64,000 bases of DNA from Bacillota bacterium (GTDB taxonomy: Bacteria; Bacillota; Clostridia; Acetivibrionales; DSM-2933). Location: the NCBI GenBank assembly GCA_023430975.1, contig JAEYYB010000142.1, positions 35,434 to 99,433 of the forward strand, given 5' to 3'. This document shows, in pieces, positions 42,804 through 52,327 of this stretch (positions are counted from its first letter, which is position 1; each line of letters begins with the position of its first letter). The notes below the pieces were generated by a model. That model was given only the letters and a program-made list of their open reading frames with translations. It searched no databases and had not been told where the DNA came from. The translations under genes were made by a program, and so were the position numbers.

Positions 42804-44672
42804 CTATTGAGCTTTTTTATAAGTAGGAACAATCATTTGTACATATTCCATGACTTCATTGGCATCAGTTATTATTATCTCCTTAAGCCGTTCCAACTCA
42901 CGCTTTAACAATACTAAATCAGTAAAAACAGGTTTTGCAACGAATATTTTTTTATTGGCGGTGGATTTAAGACCCTCTTCATCCATGAGAAGCTCCTCAT
43001 ATAATTTTTCACCTGGTCTTAATCCTGTAATTTCGATTTTTATATCCTCTTCAGGCTCGAAACCTGACAGCTTTATCAGGTTTCGAGCTAAATCATATAT
43101 CTTAACCGGATTTCCCATATCAAGTACGAATATTTCCCCTCCCTTTGCCATTGCACCAGCCTGTATAACCAACTGAACAGCTTCAGGAATGGTCATAAAA
43201 AACCTTGTTACCTCTGAATGAGTGACCGTAACAGGTCCTCCCTGCTCGATCTGCTTTTTAAATAAAGGAATAACACTGCCGTTGCTTCCTAAAACGTTAC
43301 CAAACCTAACCGCCACAAACTCAGTTTTACTCTGTGTATTTATTGCCTGAATTATCATCTCAGCAATCCTTTTTGTAGCACCCATTATATTTGTCGGGTT
43401 TACAGCCTTGTCTGTTGAAATAAGCACAAACCTTTTTGCACCATACCTGTCTGCACACTCAGCTACATTCATGGTACCGAAAACATTGTTCTTTATAGCT
43501 TCCGTAGGGTTGGCTTCCATCAGAGGCACATGCTTGTGTGCTGCCGCATGAAACACAACATTAGGTCTGTATTTTTTAAATATGCTGTCTATTCTATGTT
43601 TTTCTCTTATATTGGCAATAATGGTTACCAAATTTAGTTCAGGGTAATTGTAAATAAGCTCATTCTGAATATCATAAGCATTATTTTCATAATTATCTAA
43701 TATAATCAGCTGCTTTGGCTTAAATGAAGCTATCTGCCTGCATAACTCCGAACCTATTGATCCGCCCCCGCCTGTAACAATAATTACCTGGCCTTCTATA
43801 TAGGATGTTATCGTTTCAATGTCCAGATTAATCGGCTCTCTTCCAAGAAGGTCCTCTATGTTAACATCCCTTATTTTTTGTATCATAACCGTCTCGTCAA
43901 TAAGCTGTGCCATTGATGGGAGTATCTTTACCTTACAATCCGTCTTGGAACATTCATTGTATATCTCGTTTATTACATGATTGGAGGCACCGGGTATGGT
44001 AATAATAACCTCATCAATTTTTTTGCGTATTATTATATCCAATATATCTTTGTTTTGACCTATAATCGGCACACCATTTATCTCCTTGCCGATTTTATAG
44101 GGATCTTCATCTATTATTGCAACAGGCACACTGTTTAATTCAGTATGTCGTCTAAGCTCCCTTATAAGCACGGCACCAAGATTTCCCCCACCTGCAATCA
44201 ATACCCTTTTTGAATTTTTCAATTGAATCTTCTCGCCTTTTACAATCCTTCTGAATACCCTGTAAGCAAACCTTGTGCCACCGAGCATAAATATATCAAC
44301 CAAAAAACAAATGGCAAAAATACTTGCCGGCACAGTTACCTCAAATATAAACATTTTCTTATCAACAAGTACACGCTCTACGAAAACCAAACACTGCATT
44401 ATAACATTTCCAATAAACGCAGCTTTTACTATATTCACCATTTCATGTATTCCTGCATACCTCCAAAGGCTGCTGTAAAGTTTAAATAATCCATTTGACG
44501 AAACCTTTATGAGTGTTGCAGCAATAAAAATATATATTATATTCTTTTTTACTTCAGGAGGCATACTGTTTAAATCACCGTCAAACCTCAGCAAATATGA
44601 AAACAGTATGGCAATATTTATTAGAAATATATCTAAAAGCACCAAAAGCTTTGACCTAATTTTTCTTCTCAT
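42804..44672 (-). CDS. CapD/PglF-type membrane UDP-sugar 4,6-dehydratase
   Basis: 622 residues from the ATG at 44672 (GGGGGA 8 bases upstream). Four membrane segments in the first 130 residues, an N-terminal Rossmann domain (VLIAGGGNLGAVLIREL) and a catalytic SDR domain (VTGGGGSIGSELCRQ, about 285-299). The active-site stretch STDKAVNPTNIMGATKR has Met where most SDRs have Tyr, as in WbpM/PglF/FlaA1. It probably makes UDP-4-keto-6-deoxy sugar for the surface polymer or for protein glycosylation. Last gene of the polysaccharide operon, 26 bases after the initiating transferase. Confidence 0.93.
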   Translation of the reverse strand: MRRKIRSKLLVLLDIFLINIAILFSYLLRFDGDLNSMPPEVKKNIIYIFIAATLIKVSSNGLFKLYSSLWRYAGIHEMVNIVKAAFIGNVIMQCLVFVERVLVDKKMFIFEVTVPASIFAICFLVDIFMLGGTRFAYRVFRRIVKGEKIQLKNSKRVLIAGGGNLGAVLIRELRRHTELNSVPVAIIDEDPYKIGKEINGVPIIGQNKDILDIIIRKKIDEVIITIPGASNHVINEIYNECSKTDCKVKILPSMAQLIDETVMIQKIRDVNIEDLLGREPINLDIETITSYIEGQVIIVTGGGGSIGSELCRQIASFKPKQLIILDNYENNAYDIQNELIYNYPELNLVTIIANIREKHRIDSIFKKYRPNVVFHAAAHKHVPLMEANPTEAIKNNVFGTMNVAECADRYGAKRFVLISTDKAVNPTNIMGATKRIAEMIIQAINTQSKTEFVAVRFGNVLGSNGSVIPLFKKQIEQGGPVTVTHSEVTRFFMTIPEAVQLVIQAGAMAKGGEIFVLDMGNPVKIYDLARNLIKLSGFEPEEDIKIEITGLRPGEKLYEELLMDEEGLKSTANKKIFVAKPVFTDLVLLKRELERLKEIIITDANEVMEYVQMIVPTYKKAQ

Positions 44673-44698
44673 ATCATAGTCCCCCATACATAAGAGAT

Positions 44699-45304
44699 TT
44701 AAGCATTAATGTGTTCTTTCTCTATAACTTCTTCTTGCTTACCCTCTACAACACCTTTTGACAAAAGTACACTGGTAAATGTCTTTAGAATTATTTTAAC
44801 ATCAAGTAATAATGACATTTTTTCTACATAATACCTATCAAATTCAACCTTAACAGGTATTGGAAGCTCATCTCTGCCATTAATCTGAGCCCATCCTGTT
44901 ATTCCCGGGCGTACACTATTTGCCTTCACATTGTCCCTGAGTTCTATAAGATCATACTGGTTGTATAACGCAGGTCTGGGACCTACGAAGCTCATCTCGC
45001 CCTTTAATATGTTAAAAAGCTGCGGCAGTTCGTCAAGACTGGTTTTCCTTAAAAATTTACCTACAGGAGTTATAAAAGCATCGGGCTTGTCCAAAAGATG
45101 GGTAGGCACATCCTTCGGTGTATCAACATACATGCTCCTGTATTTGTATATATTAAACTCCTTCTTATCCTTACCGATTCGACGCTGACTAAATATAACA
45201 GGACCTTTGGATGTAAGCTTCACTATAAGAGCTAAAATCGATAAAATCGGTGATAGCACCACAATAGCAGCTACTGAAAATAACAAATCAAAAATTCTCT
45301 TCAT
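44699..45304 (-). CDS. Undecaprenyl-phosphate sugar-1-phosphate transferase (PglC/WcaJ-like)
   Basis: 201 residues from the ATG at 45304 (GTGAGG upstream). A short membrane hairpin (about 8-35) precedes the catalytic domain: KYRSMYVDTPKDV, SLDELPQLFNILKGEMSFVGPRP, and PGITGWAQING near residue 150. This is a short monotopic initiating transferase of PglC size. It starts the lipid-linked oligosaccharide at the inner leaflet. The pair with the dehydratase downstream is typical of PglF/PglC-like pathways. Confidence 0.95.
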   Translation of the reverse strand: MKRIFDLLFSVAAIVVLSPILSILALIVKLTSKGPVIFSQRRIGKDKKEFNIYKYRSMYVDTPKDVPTHLLDKPDAFITPVGKFLRKTSLDELPQLFNILKGEMSFVGPRPALYNQYDLIELRDNVKANSVRPGITGWAQINGRDELPIPVKVEFDRYYVEKMSLLLDVKIILKTFTSVLLSKGVVEGKQEEVIEKEHINA

Positions 45305-45653
45305 TTGCCTCACTCTTTCTAAGGAAGTTATCTAATTAACTTATATATCTATATTAACATTTTTATCAGTGCGTATATATACCAAGTATATAAAACAGTT
45401 GTTAGTAAATCAACCCCAAAATCCATAATAATCGCTGCCAAATAAAGTATAATCATTAGCAATGGCTAAAAAATAACATACAATTCTCATCGTCCAAAAC
45501 CACGTTAAATCGTCGGGATTTTGTCCTTTTGTATAGGTCGTTATTTCTAAGGCATTACTAACTTATACTATATGAAAAGTGTTAATAATCTTACATTTGT
45601 CAGAGCAAATAACGAACGCTTTTACGGGATTTGCGATAGACAAATGTAAAAGA
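45305..45653. other. Intergenic region with family B and C repeats inside the polysaccharide operon
   Basis: 349 bp between the glycosyltransferase stop and the initiating-transferase start. The B copy (45459-45558) and C copy (45567-45673) fill the distal part. The remainder (45305-45458) is AT-rich with no clear promoter. The tandem palindromes may attenuate or terminate read-through into the last two genes. Confidence 0.55.
45459..45558 (-). repeat. Family B element, inverted and diverged copy
   Basis: Its reverse complement begins GTAATGCCTTAGAAATAAC and ends GTTATTTTTTAGCCATTGC, matching the nested copy at 26508-26607. The centre TCCCGACGATTTAACG is shared, but one palindrome arm has diverged (CCTATACAAAAGGAC), so this copy folds less perfectly. 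Confidence 0.75.
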
Positions 45654-45673
45654 TTATTCACTTTTCATATATA
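45567..45673 (-). repeat. Family C palindromic element, copy 2
   Basis: Reverse complement identical by eye to 2401-2507 over about 107 bp. The minus-strand left terminus TATATGAAAAGTGAATAA encodes the last residues (YMKSE) and stop of the adjacent glycosyltransferase, so the element now forms part of that gene. Confidence 0.8.
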
Positions 45674-46841
45674 AATTTCTTTGGTTTACAAGTTTCTGAA
45701 ATATTTCCTGTTGTCGTATGAGAACCTTTTTCTCATCAAACTCCTCCAATGCCTTTTTCCTTGCATTAATCCCCATTCTTATTCTCTCGTCAGGATTATC
45801 AATTAAATACTTTATTTTTTCTGCCAATGCATTATGATCAGCTACCGGAACCAAAAAGCCCGTATCACCCTCTTCAACCTCTTCTCTGCATCCCCTTATG
45901 TCTGTAGCTACAGCAGGCTTGCACATACACATGGCCTCTATAAGTGATCTTGGCATACCTTCCCTATAAGACGGAAGTGTAAATATGTCTGTACTGGCAA
46001 GAAGCTCCGGTATATCAGATCTTGACCCTGCGAATATAACCTTTTCCTTAAGATGGTTTTCACTTATAAAGCTGTCAAGATCAGCTTTTATTCCATCCCT
46101 GTCAGTTTCAAGGGTACTTCCGATTGCAAGAAACTTAACATTGTTATAAGTTCCTGTAATCTCTCTTGCTGCTCTCACCCATTCCATATAGCCCTTTTCT
46201 CTGACGACCCTTCCAAGTATGGTTACAACAACATCATCCTTTTGGATCCCCAGTTGACTTCTAATGCTTTCTACCGAAGTGCCATCTCTAAAACAGGAAG
46301 GATCAAACCTTTCAACGTCCACACCATTTCCGATCGTAAGAATTTTTGATTTATCGATGATCTTCTTTTCAATGGCAGTTTTATAATCTTCGCTGCTCTG
46401 GGTGAATATATAGTCTGAAAGCCATCCCCCAAGCTTTTCTACGCCAATGAATATGTTCTTTTTGACTGTGCTCATATTGTCATGGAAATAAAAACCATGA
46501 GCCGTATATATGATTATAGGCACCCTTGCCAGCTTTGCAGCTATTCTGCCTAGAATCCCGGCTACAGGAGTGTGAACATGTACTATGTGGAATTTCCCAG
46601 CTTTCATGTATTTATAAAGCTGCCACACAGTTCTTAAATTACTCACAGGGCTTATCTTACGGTCAATATTTATGTTATCAATTTTATATCCTTTAGCTTT
46701 AAGCTTGTCTGAAATATCATCTCTCGTACAAACTGTAGTTACATCATAATCCTTGCTCATCTCCTCAATAAGCGGCATCAGCAGCTTTTCAACCGTAAAC
46801 CCAACCGCACATATCTGGAGCATTTTTAGCTTTTTATCCAT
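45654..46841 (-). CDS. Glycosyltransferase family 4 protein
   Basis: 395 residues, GT-B fold: HVHTPVAGILGRIAAKLARVP and YTAHGFYFHDN in the N-terminal lobe; the C-terminal nucleotide-sugar site has LGRVVREKGYMEWVRAA, the SDIPELLASTDIFTLPSYREGMPRSLIEAM stretch with the EX7E motif. Related to capsule transferases of the Cap/EpsF type. The C terminus (YMKSE) comes from a family C repeat, so the native end may have been replaced. Confidence 0.92.
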   Translation of the reverse strand: MDKKLKMLQICAVGFTVEKLLMPLIEEMSKDYDVTTVCTRDDISDKLKAKGYKIDNINIDRKISPVSNLRTVWQLYKYMKAGKFHIVHVHTPVAGILGRIAAKLARVPIIIYTAHGFYFHDNMSTVKKNIFIGVEKLGGWLSDYIFTQSSEDYKTAIEKKIIDKSKILTIGNGVDVERFDPSCFRDGTSVESIRSQLGIQKDDVVVTILGRVVREKGYMEWVRAAREITGTYNNVKFLAIGSTLETDRDGIKADLDSFISENHLKEKVIFAGSRSDIPELLASTDIFTLPSYREGMPRSLIEAMCMCKPAVATDIRGCREEVEEGDTGFLVPVADHNALAEKIKYLIDNPDERIRMGINARKKALEEFDEKKVLIRQQEIFQKLVNQRNLYMKSE

Positions 46842-46881
46842 TTAATTTCCAACCTTATTATTATTAATTATAATCAATTTA

Positions 46882-48756
46882 TTAATTGTAATATTTCCTA
46901 TACCATTTCTGGAAAACAAACAAAGCCCAAAGAGGATATGCATTATTAACCCTTTCACCAAAGTGATCTTCCAGAAGGCATTCGATATATTCATACTCAA
47001 ATATTCCCTGCTCTAAGATAAACTCCTTTGAAAGGAGCTCTAAAAGCATACCTTTAAGAGGCCCCTTAAACCATTCTCCAATCGGAACAGCAAAGCCTCT
47101 CTTGGATTTACCCAACACTTCCTGAGGAATCAAATCCTTAAATGTATCCTTAAGAATAAACTTTTGATTCCTTCCTCTGATTTTAAAGTCCGACGGCATA
47201 CTGAAGGCCAGCTCAATAACATTCTTATCAAGCATGGGAACCCTTGTTTCAATAGAGTTTAGCATGCTCATCCTGTCAACTTTAACCAGCATGTCCCCTT
47301 CAAGCACAATTTTAAAGTCTGTATATAGTGTTCTTGTAAGTTCATCAAATTCCACATTTTTATTATATGACTTTTCAATTATATCATATGAATCAGAACT
47401 AATACTCCCTGCTTTTAAAAGTTTTCCAATTCTATTGTGATTAAAGCCTAGGAACATAAGCTCCCTGCGTTTCTCAAACATATCCTTTTCAGAGCTCTCG
47501 ATAACCTTCCTGACTTTCCTTGAAATAGAGCTCCTATCCGGCATCTTGTATATCAATGGCTCAATCAATCTCTTTCTAAGCACCCTTGGAACTTTATTAT
47601 ACATGTCAGTATAATAATTTACCATGTATTTGCTATAGCCTGCAAAAAGCTCATCTCCTGCATCCCCTGTCAATACCACCTTAACATGTTCGCCTGCAAA
47701 CTTTGATACAAAATAAGTAGGTATGGATGAGGAATCTGCAAAGGGCTCATCAAAAGTTTCCAATATATTTTCCAATTCCTCTACAGCATGGGTATAATCA
47801 AGGAAGTGAACATGATGATTTGTTTTATTCTTTTGAGACACTATTTGTGCCCTGTCACTTTCATCAAATTCCTTAAGCTTAAACCCAATAGTGAAAGTTT
47901 CAACGGGCCTTGCTGAAAGCTTTGACATGATTCCTACCATTATGCTGGAATCAATACCGCCGCTTAAAAATGCCCCCAAAGGCACATCACTAATCATCTT
48001 TTGCTCAACAGAAGTAAACAAGGCCTCCCTCAGCCTTCTTTTGCATTCATCATAACTGTTGATTGTCTGGACTTCCTTGCTGTCAATATTCCAGTACCTT
48101 TCAATTCTCAAGTTATCTTCCCTATAAATAATAAAGGAACCTGCTTCCAGCTTGTATATATTCTTAAATATGGTAAGAGGTGCCGGAATATAGGTTAATG
48201 AAAAATACTGGTTTAATGCTGTTTTATTTATTTCCTTTTTAATATCAAAGGTTTTTATTATGCTTTTAAGCTCTGAAGCAAATACAAATTTCTCATTGTC
48301 CCTGTAATAGTATAGCGGCTTTTCACCGGCCCTATCCCTTGCAATAAACATTTCTCTGCTCTCTAAATCATAAATTGCAAAGGCAAACATTCCGTTAAGT
48401 TTATCCAGGCATTTTGTTCCATACTCTTCATAAGAATGAAGTATAATCTCGGTATCACTTTTTGTCTTAAATTTATGACCCTTGCTGATCAGGTCGTCTC
48501 TAAGCCCTTTAAAATTGTATATCTCTCCGTTAAATACAATTGCCTTTGTACCATCTTCATTATATATAGGCTGTTTTCCTGTACACAAGTCAATAATGGC
48601 AAGCCGCCTCATCCCAAGGCCAACTTTTGCATCGGCATATATACCGTCACTGTCGGGTCCACGGTAAATGATGAGAGAATTCATTTTGTTTATTCTGTTT
48701 ATATTTTCATCAGCAGAAGCTTCTTTTTCCAGTATAAATCCATTTATTCCGCACAT
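46882..48756 (-). CDS. asnB: Asparagine-synthase-like glutamine amidotransferase
   Basis: 624 residues. The N-terminal class II amidotransferase has Cys2 nucleophile in MCGINGFILE and RLAIIDLCTGKQPIYNEDG. The synthetase domain has the P-loop GAFLSGGIDSSIMVGIM. Family members make asparagine; in polysaccharide clusters (WbpS type) they instead amidate sugar acids. The location suggests the latter, but a general AsnB role cannot be excluded. Confidence 0.92.
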   Translation of the reverse strand: MCGINGFILEKEASADENINRINKMNSLIIYRGPDSDGIYADAKVGLGMRRLAIIDLCTGKQPIYNEDGTKAIVFNGEIYNFKGLRDDLISKGHKFKTKSDTEIILHSYEEYGTKCLDKLNGMFAFAIYDLESREMFIARDRAGEKPLYYYRDNEKFVFASELKSIIKTFDIKKEINKTALNQYFSLTYIPAPLTIFKNIYKLEAGSFIIYREDNLRIERYWNIDSKEVQTINSYDECKRRLREALFTSVEQKMISDVPLGAFLSGGIDSSIMVGIMSKLSARPVETFTIGFKLKEFDESDRAQIVSQKNKTNHHVHFLDYTHAVEELENILETFDEPFADSSSIPTYFVSKFAGEHVKVVLTGDAGDELFAGYSKYMVNYYTDMYNKVPRVLRKRLIEPLIYKMPDRSSISRKVRKVIESSEKDMFEKRRELMFLGFNHNRIGKLLKAGSISSDSYDIIEKSYNKNVEFDELTRTLYTDFKIVLEGDMLVKVDRMSMLNSIETRVPMLDKNVIELAFSMPSDFKIRGRNQKFILKDTFKDLIPQEVLGKSKRGFAVPIGEWFKGPLKGMLLELLSKEFILEQGIFEYEYIECLLEDHFGERVNNAYPLWALFVFQKWYRKYYN

Positions 48757-48837
48757 TGTTTATTTTCCCTGACATATAATTATTAGCTTTCTGACACATT
48801 ATAACACTCTATAACACAGCAGTAAAGTTTATGGTAT

Positions 48838-48877
48838 CACACGCTCAAAACGGGAGCAATACTTCAATCATGCCTTA
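48838..48877 (-). repeat. Family A terminus fragment at a glycosyltransferase stop
   Basis: Plus-strand ACACGCTCAAAACGGGAGCA then ATACTTCAATCATGCCTTA is an inverted T1 end with its CGCTCAAAA interior. The stop codon TAA of the glycosyltransferase ending at 48875 is the outer TAA of TAAGGCATGA. Confidence 0.7.
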
Positions 48878-49945
48878 AAGCATTTTTCCCTTCAAGCTTT
48901 CAACCAGACTTACAAACTTGTCTCCCCAAACCTGATATGAATAACATTCTTCTGCCCTTTTTCTTGCAGCTGTCCCCATTTTCTCCCTAAGGGTTCTGTC
49001 TTCTATAAGAATTGACAGGTACTTTACCCATTCATCCTCATTTGATGCTATAAAGCCTGTAGTGCCTTGAACTGTAATTTCCTCATTGGCAGGCTCAGGC
49101 GAAGCTATGGTAGGTATTCCCGATGCCATATATTGAATAAGTTTAAAACCACATTTCCCCTTTTCCCATATTGTATCCAACAAAGGCATTATACCTATAT
49201 CAGATTCATGAAGAAGCTTAAACTCCGTATCTTTGGACCATTTAACACACTCAACCTTTACACCCTCCAATAAGAAGTCCCCGCCAATAACCCTCAATAT
49301 ATAGTCATAGGTACTTGCAAGTTTTTTGAATGCATTGGCGATTGTGTCAAGATAATGTACTGTTGACGGCGATCCAATCCATGCAACTATGGGCGGGCCT
49401 TCAGGAGTGCCCTTTGGATGTTCTTCCGCATCATCAGGTTTATACGCTTCTAAATCTACAACTGTTGGAAGATACCACAACTTTCCATAGACAAGTTCAT
49501 TCCAATACCACTTGTTTCCTACGGTAACTGCTGAAGCATTCTTTGTAAGTTTATCAATTTTATTTTTAAAGAAAAAGCTCTTAAGTTTGCTCTTTTTATA
49601 GTTTATGCTTATTGCATCATCATAATCAAGCGTATATGTTGCACCTTTAAGAACAATCCTTTCAATAAAATAGGGTATATTGGTAAAAAGCTCTTTTTCA
49701 ATGATCAGCACATCATATTCCTTTTTATGTGCTAATAGAAAAAAAATCCTTTTAATGATATCCCTTGCTATTTTAATCTGACTGTTTTTCCTTTTTGCAT
49801 AGAGATTTTTAACGTAACCATCAAACAAAAGAGGCTTTACATCAACGGTATGGCCCCTTTTCTTAAAATATTCAATATAGTTGTAGAGCCTGTATCTTGA
49901 GCTGGGCCCTTCATTATGATACTTGGGCAGCAATAAAATCTTCAT
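48875..49945 (-). CDS. Glycosyltransferase family 4 protein
   Basis: 356 residues, GT-B fold: MKILLLPKYHNEGPSSRYRLYNY at the start; C-terminal lobe with VAWIGSPSTVHYL, then SDIGIMPLLDTIWEKGKCGFKLIQYMASGIPTIASP, which carries the nucleotide-sugar Glu. Acceptor and donor unknown. Its stop lies in a family A terminus. It is 92 bases after the GT2 gene. Confidence 0.9.
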   Translation of the reverse strand: MKILLLPKYHNEGPSSRYRLYNYIEYFKKRGHTVDVKPLLFDGYVKNLYAKRKNSQIKIARDIIKRIFFLLAHKKEYDVLIIEKELFTNIPYFIERIVLKGATYTLDYDDAISINYKKSKLKSFFFKNKIDKLTKNASAVTVGNKWYWNELVYGKLWYLPTVVDLEAYKPDDAEEHPKGTPEGPPIVAWIGSPSTVHYLDTIANAFKKLASTYDYILRVIGGDFLLEGVKVECVKWSKDTEFKLLHESDIGIMPLLDTIWEKGKCGFKLIQYMASGIPTIASPEPANEEITVQGTTGFIASNEDEWVKYLSILIEDRTLREKMGTAARKRAEECYSYQVWGDKFVSLVESLKGKML

Positions 49946-50037
49946 GTTTTATTCCATACCTTTCAAAGTGTTTTGCTTTATAGATACCGAACTTATTTAT
50001 ACTTTACAATTCAGTATCTTTGGATTTATAAAATCAT

Positions 50038-50979
50038 TTATTTGTAGGTTTTTCTTAAAATCTGCGGCAGATCTTTAACAAGCATTTTATATCCCTGTGC
50101 AGTTTCACCAAATTCCCTTGGAGATCTGTGTAACAAGGCCAACACAAAACGTGCCAGTGGTTCTAATGTATAGGTTGCCACCAGGAGCAGCCAGGCTGAC
50201 AGAATATCAAAATGCTTGAATCCATAAATAATGCGGCTTCTTACTGAGTAAAATAACCTTGTTGCCTTCACCTGCTCGGAGGTTCCCCCACCCTTATGGA
50301 ATGCATCAACATCTGCAAGATAATAAATCTTATAGCCCAATTTATTTATCCTCACAGAAAGATCCAAATCCTCCAGATATACGAAAAATCTTTCGTCAAA
50401 TTTCCCCGCTTCAACAAAAACCTTTCTCCTGACAAAGTAAAAGGCACCTATCGCATGATCAACCTGTCTGCTGTCATTATGGTCCCATTCCGTCATGAAA
50501 TGGCTTTTAAATACTCTCGGAAATATATGATCCAATCCCAATATTTTAACCAAAAAGTGTCCCGGTCTAGGGAGCCTTGTACATGTCCTTCCGGGCATAC
50601 CTGTTTCATCAATAAGCTTAATGCTGCATGCCCCTACCTTGCTGTTAATTTCATCATCCATATACAAAAAAGGCTTTTCCAAGGAATTCCCATTAAGCCT
50701 TGTGTCGGGATTTAAAAACAGCAAATAGTCAGCATTGCTTTTATCCGCACCTTGGTTGCAGGCAGCACCAAACCCCGCATTATGGGGATTGCGGATTATT
50801 TCCAGCGGAAGATTTAAGTTTTCCAGATTATCAAGGGAATTGTCACAAGAAGCATTATCAACGATAATGACCTTGGAAACATAAAACATCTCATAATCTG
50901 TCTTTATGGTGGACAAACATTCCCTTAACTGATCTCCCGAATTCCAATTTATTATAATTATATCAAGACTTTTTTTCAT
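50038..50979 (-). CDS. Glycosyltransferase family 2 (rhamnosyltransferase-like)
   Basis: 313 residues from the ATG at 50979 (GGGATGTG upstream), overlapping the end of the upstream membrane-protein gene by 17 bases. GT-A fold: IIIINWNSGDQLRECLS, VDNASCDNSLDNL, NAGFGAACNQG and LFLNPDTRL (DxD-like NPD). A C-terminal GGGTSEQVKATRLFY is typical of WbbL-like transferases. Probably adds a sugar to the lipid-linked repeat unit. Confidence 0.92.
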   Translation of the reverse strand: MKKSLDIIIINWNSGDQLRECLSTIKTDYEMFYVSKVIIVDNASCDNSLDNLENLNLPLEIIRNPHNAGFGAACNQGADKSNADYLLFLNPDTRLNGNSLEKPFLYMDDEINSKVGACSIKLIDETGMPGRTCTRLPRPGHFLVKILGLDHIFPRVFKSHFMTEWDHNDSRQVDHAIGAFYFVRRKVFVEAGKFDERFFVYLEDLDLSVRINKLGYKIYYLADVDAFHKGGGTSEQVKATRLFYSVRSRIIYGFKHFDILSAWLLLVATYTLEPLARFVLALLHRSPREFGETAQGYKMLVKDLPQILRKTYK

Positions 50980-52267
50980 ATCCACACATCCCAATAGCCC
51001 CGGCCGCAATCAAAAGACACACAAACTTCTGCCTGTGCCTTATTGCTGTTCCATAATTTGATGTTCCCCATGCAAAGGAAAATACCTCAAGAAGAATAAT
51101 TCCTAATAGTGCTATTATCAATATCCTGTTATATCCCTCAGACTTTTTTACCGCCTTAAAGGTGAATAACCCTAATATACCATACATTATTGCATCAACA
51201 GCACCTATTATATCAGACAAGGATGAAATCATCCAAGGAAACGGCGTCAATATAAAATGTAATATCCTTACAGGGGTATGTATTATTATGTCAATTAAGG
51301 AAGAGGGATTATACCCCACAAGATAAGCAGTTCTGCCAACTGCCAGCGGCACAAGTCTGCTTGTCAGGTAATCAGGTGAGAAAACAAGGGTTATATCGGA
51401 AGGAAGCTTGTTTAAAAGCCTTGCCCTGAAAAACACAAACACAACTGCTGTAATCCCTATTGCTATCAACGCTTGTTTATTTATAAGCCTCCACTGCTTT
51501 TCCTTAGGCTTGTAAAAGCAGTAAAACAAAAGGTATATGCCTCCTACTATTATTACTGCACCATGTACTGAGGCAGCACCGCCCAAAAACAATACTGCGA
51601 GAATTATTCTGCTTATCAGCCCTGTATTAAGCCATTTTATAAAGAAGTATACCGATATCAGGCTCATCATGGTAATAACGTTTTCTCTTAATGTAACTGC
51701 CGAGTATAGATTCAGGGTGGGAAATACTGCTGCTATAAATGTTCCAATGTTAGCCGAGCGTTTTGAACCTCCCAATTCAATAATGAGTTTATATACAAAA
51801 TAAACAGTAATAAATCCAAATAACACATTGAAGTATTGTATAATAAAAGGGGACCTTCCGGTTATAAAATAAACTACTCCAATAAATTTTGAATACAGGT
51901 AGGCACCCGGGGTCTCCGGCGGAATGGTTCCATAGTTCCATGCGTTGGCAATATCCCATCCTAGAGATTCAAAAACAATAGCGTCCGCATTTGTGTCCGG
52001 CAGTGAAAATATAAAGGAATTGGCGACAGCAAGTGCAACCCTTGATATAAGTGCTATTGCCAGAATAATCACAAGGCTTGTTTCCCTCTTTTTAAGTAAT
52101 CCTGCCAAGATAAATGCTATGCTTGAAAAAATTATGAGACTTCCTATCATTCCTGTTCCCGATATTCCGGTGGACAGGCCTATAAAAAGGCACGTCAGCG
52201 AAAGGCATATAAATTCAGCCAATTTGTGCTTTGATTTATTCGTGGTTGTTGATATACCTGTTTGCAT
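50963..52267 (-). CDS. Multi-pass membrane protein, PMT/GT39-like or polymerase
   Basis: 434 residues with about eleven membrane segments. An extracytoplasmic loop after the second or third segment carries the acidic SLPDTNADAIVFESLGWDIAN stretch, as in GT-C glycosyltransferases of the ArnT/PMT_2 type, followed by TGRSPFIIQYFNVLFG. A polymerase role is possible, but a separate Wzy/ligase-like gene lies at the head of the operon. Confidence 0.8.
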   Translation of the reverse strand: MQTGISTTTNKSKHKLAEFICLSLTCLFIGLSTGISGTGMIGSLIIFSSIAFILAGLLKKRETSLVIILAIALISRVALAVANSFIFSLPDTNADAIVFESLGWDIANAWNYGTIPPETPGAYLYSKFIGVVYFITGRSPFIIQYFNVLFGFITVYFVYKLIIELGGSKRSANIGTFIAAVFPTLNLYSAVTLRENVITMMSLISVYFFIKWLNTGLISRIILAVLFLGGAASVHGAVIIVGGIYLLFYCFYKPKEKQWRLINKQALIAIGITAVVFVFFRARLLNKLPSDITLVFSPDYLTSRLVPLAVGRTAYLVGYNPSSLIDIIIHTPVRILHFILTPFPWMISSLSDIIGAVDAIMYGILGLFTFKAVKKSEGYNRILIIALLGIILLEVFSFAWGTSNYGTAIRHRQKFVCLLIAAGAIGMCGYEKKS

Positions 52268-52327
52268 AAAACTTGCCTGCTTTCTATTACAACTCTCTAT
52301 TTACACTACTCTCTATTGCACTTCTCT

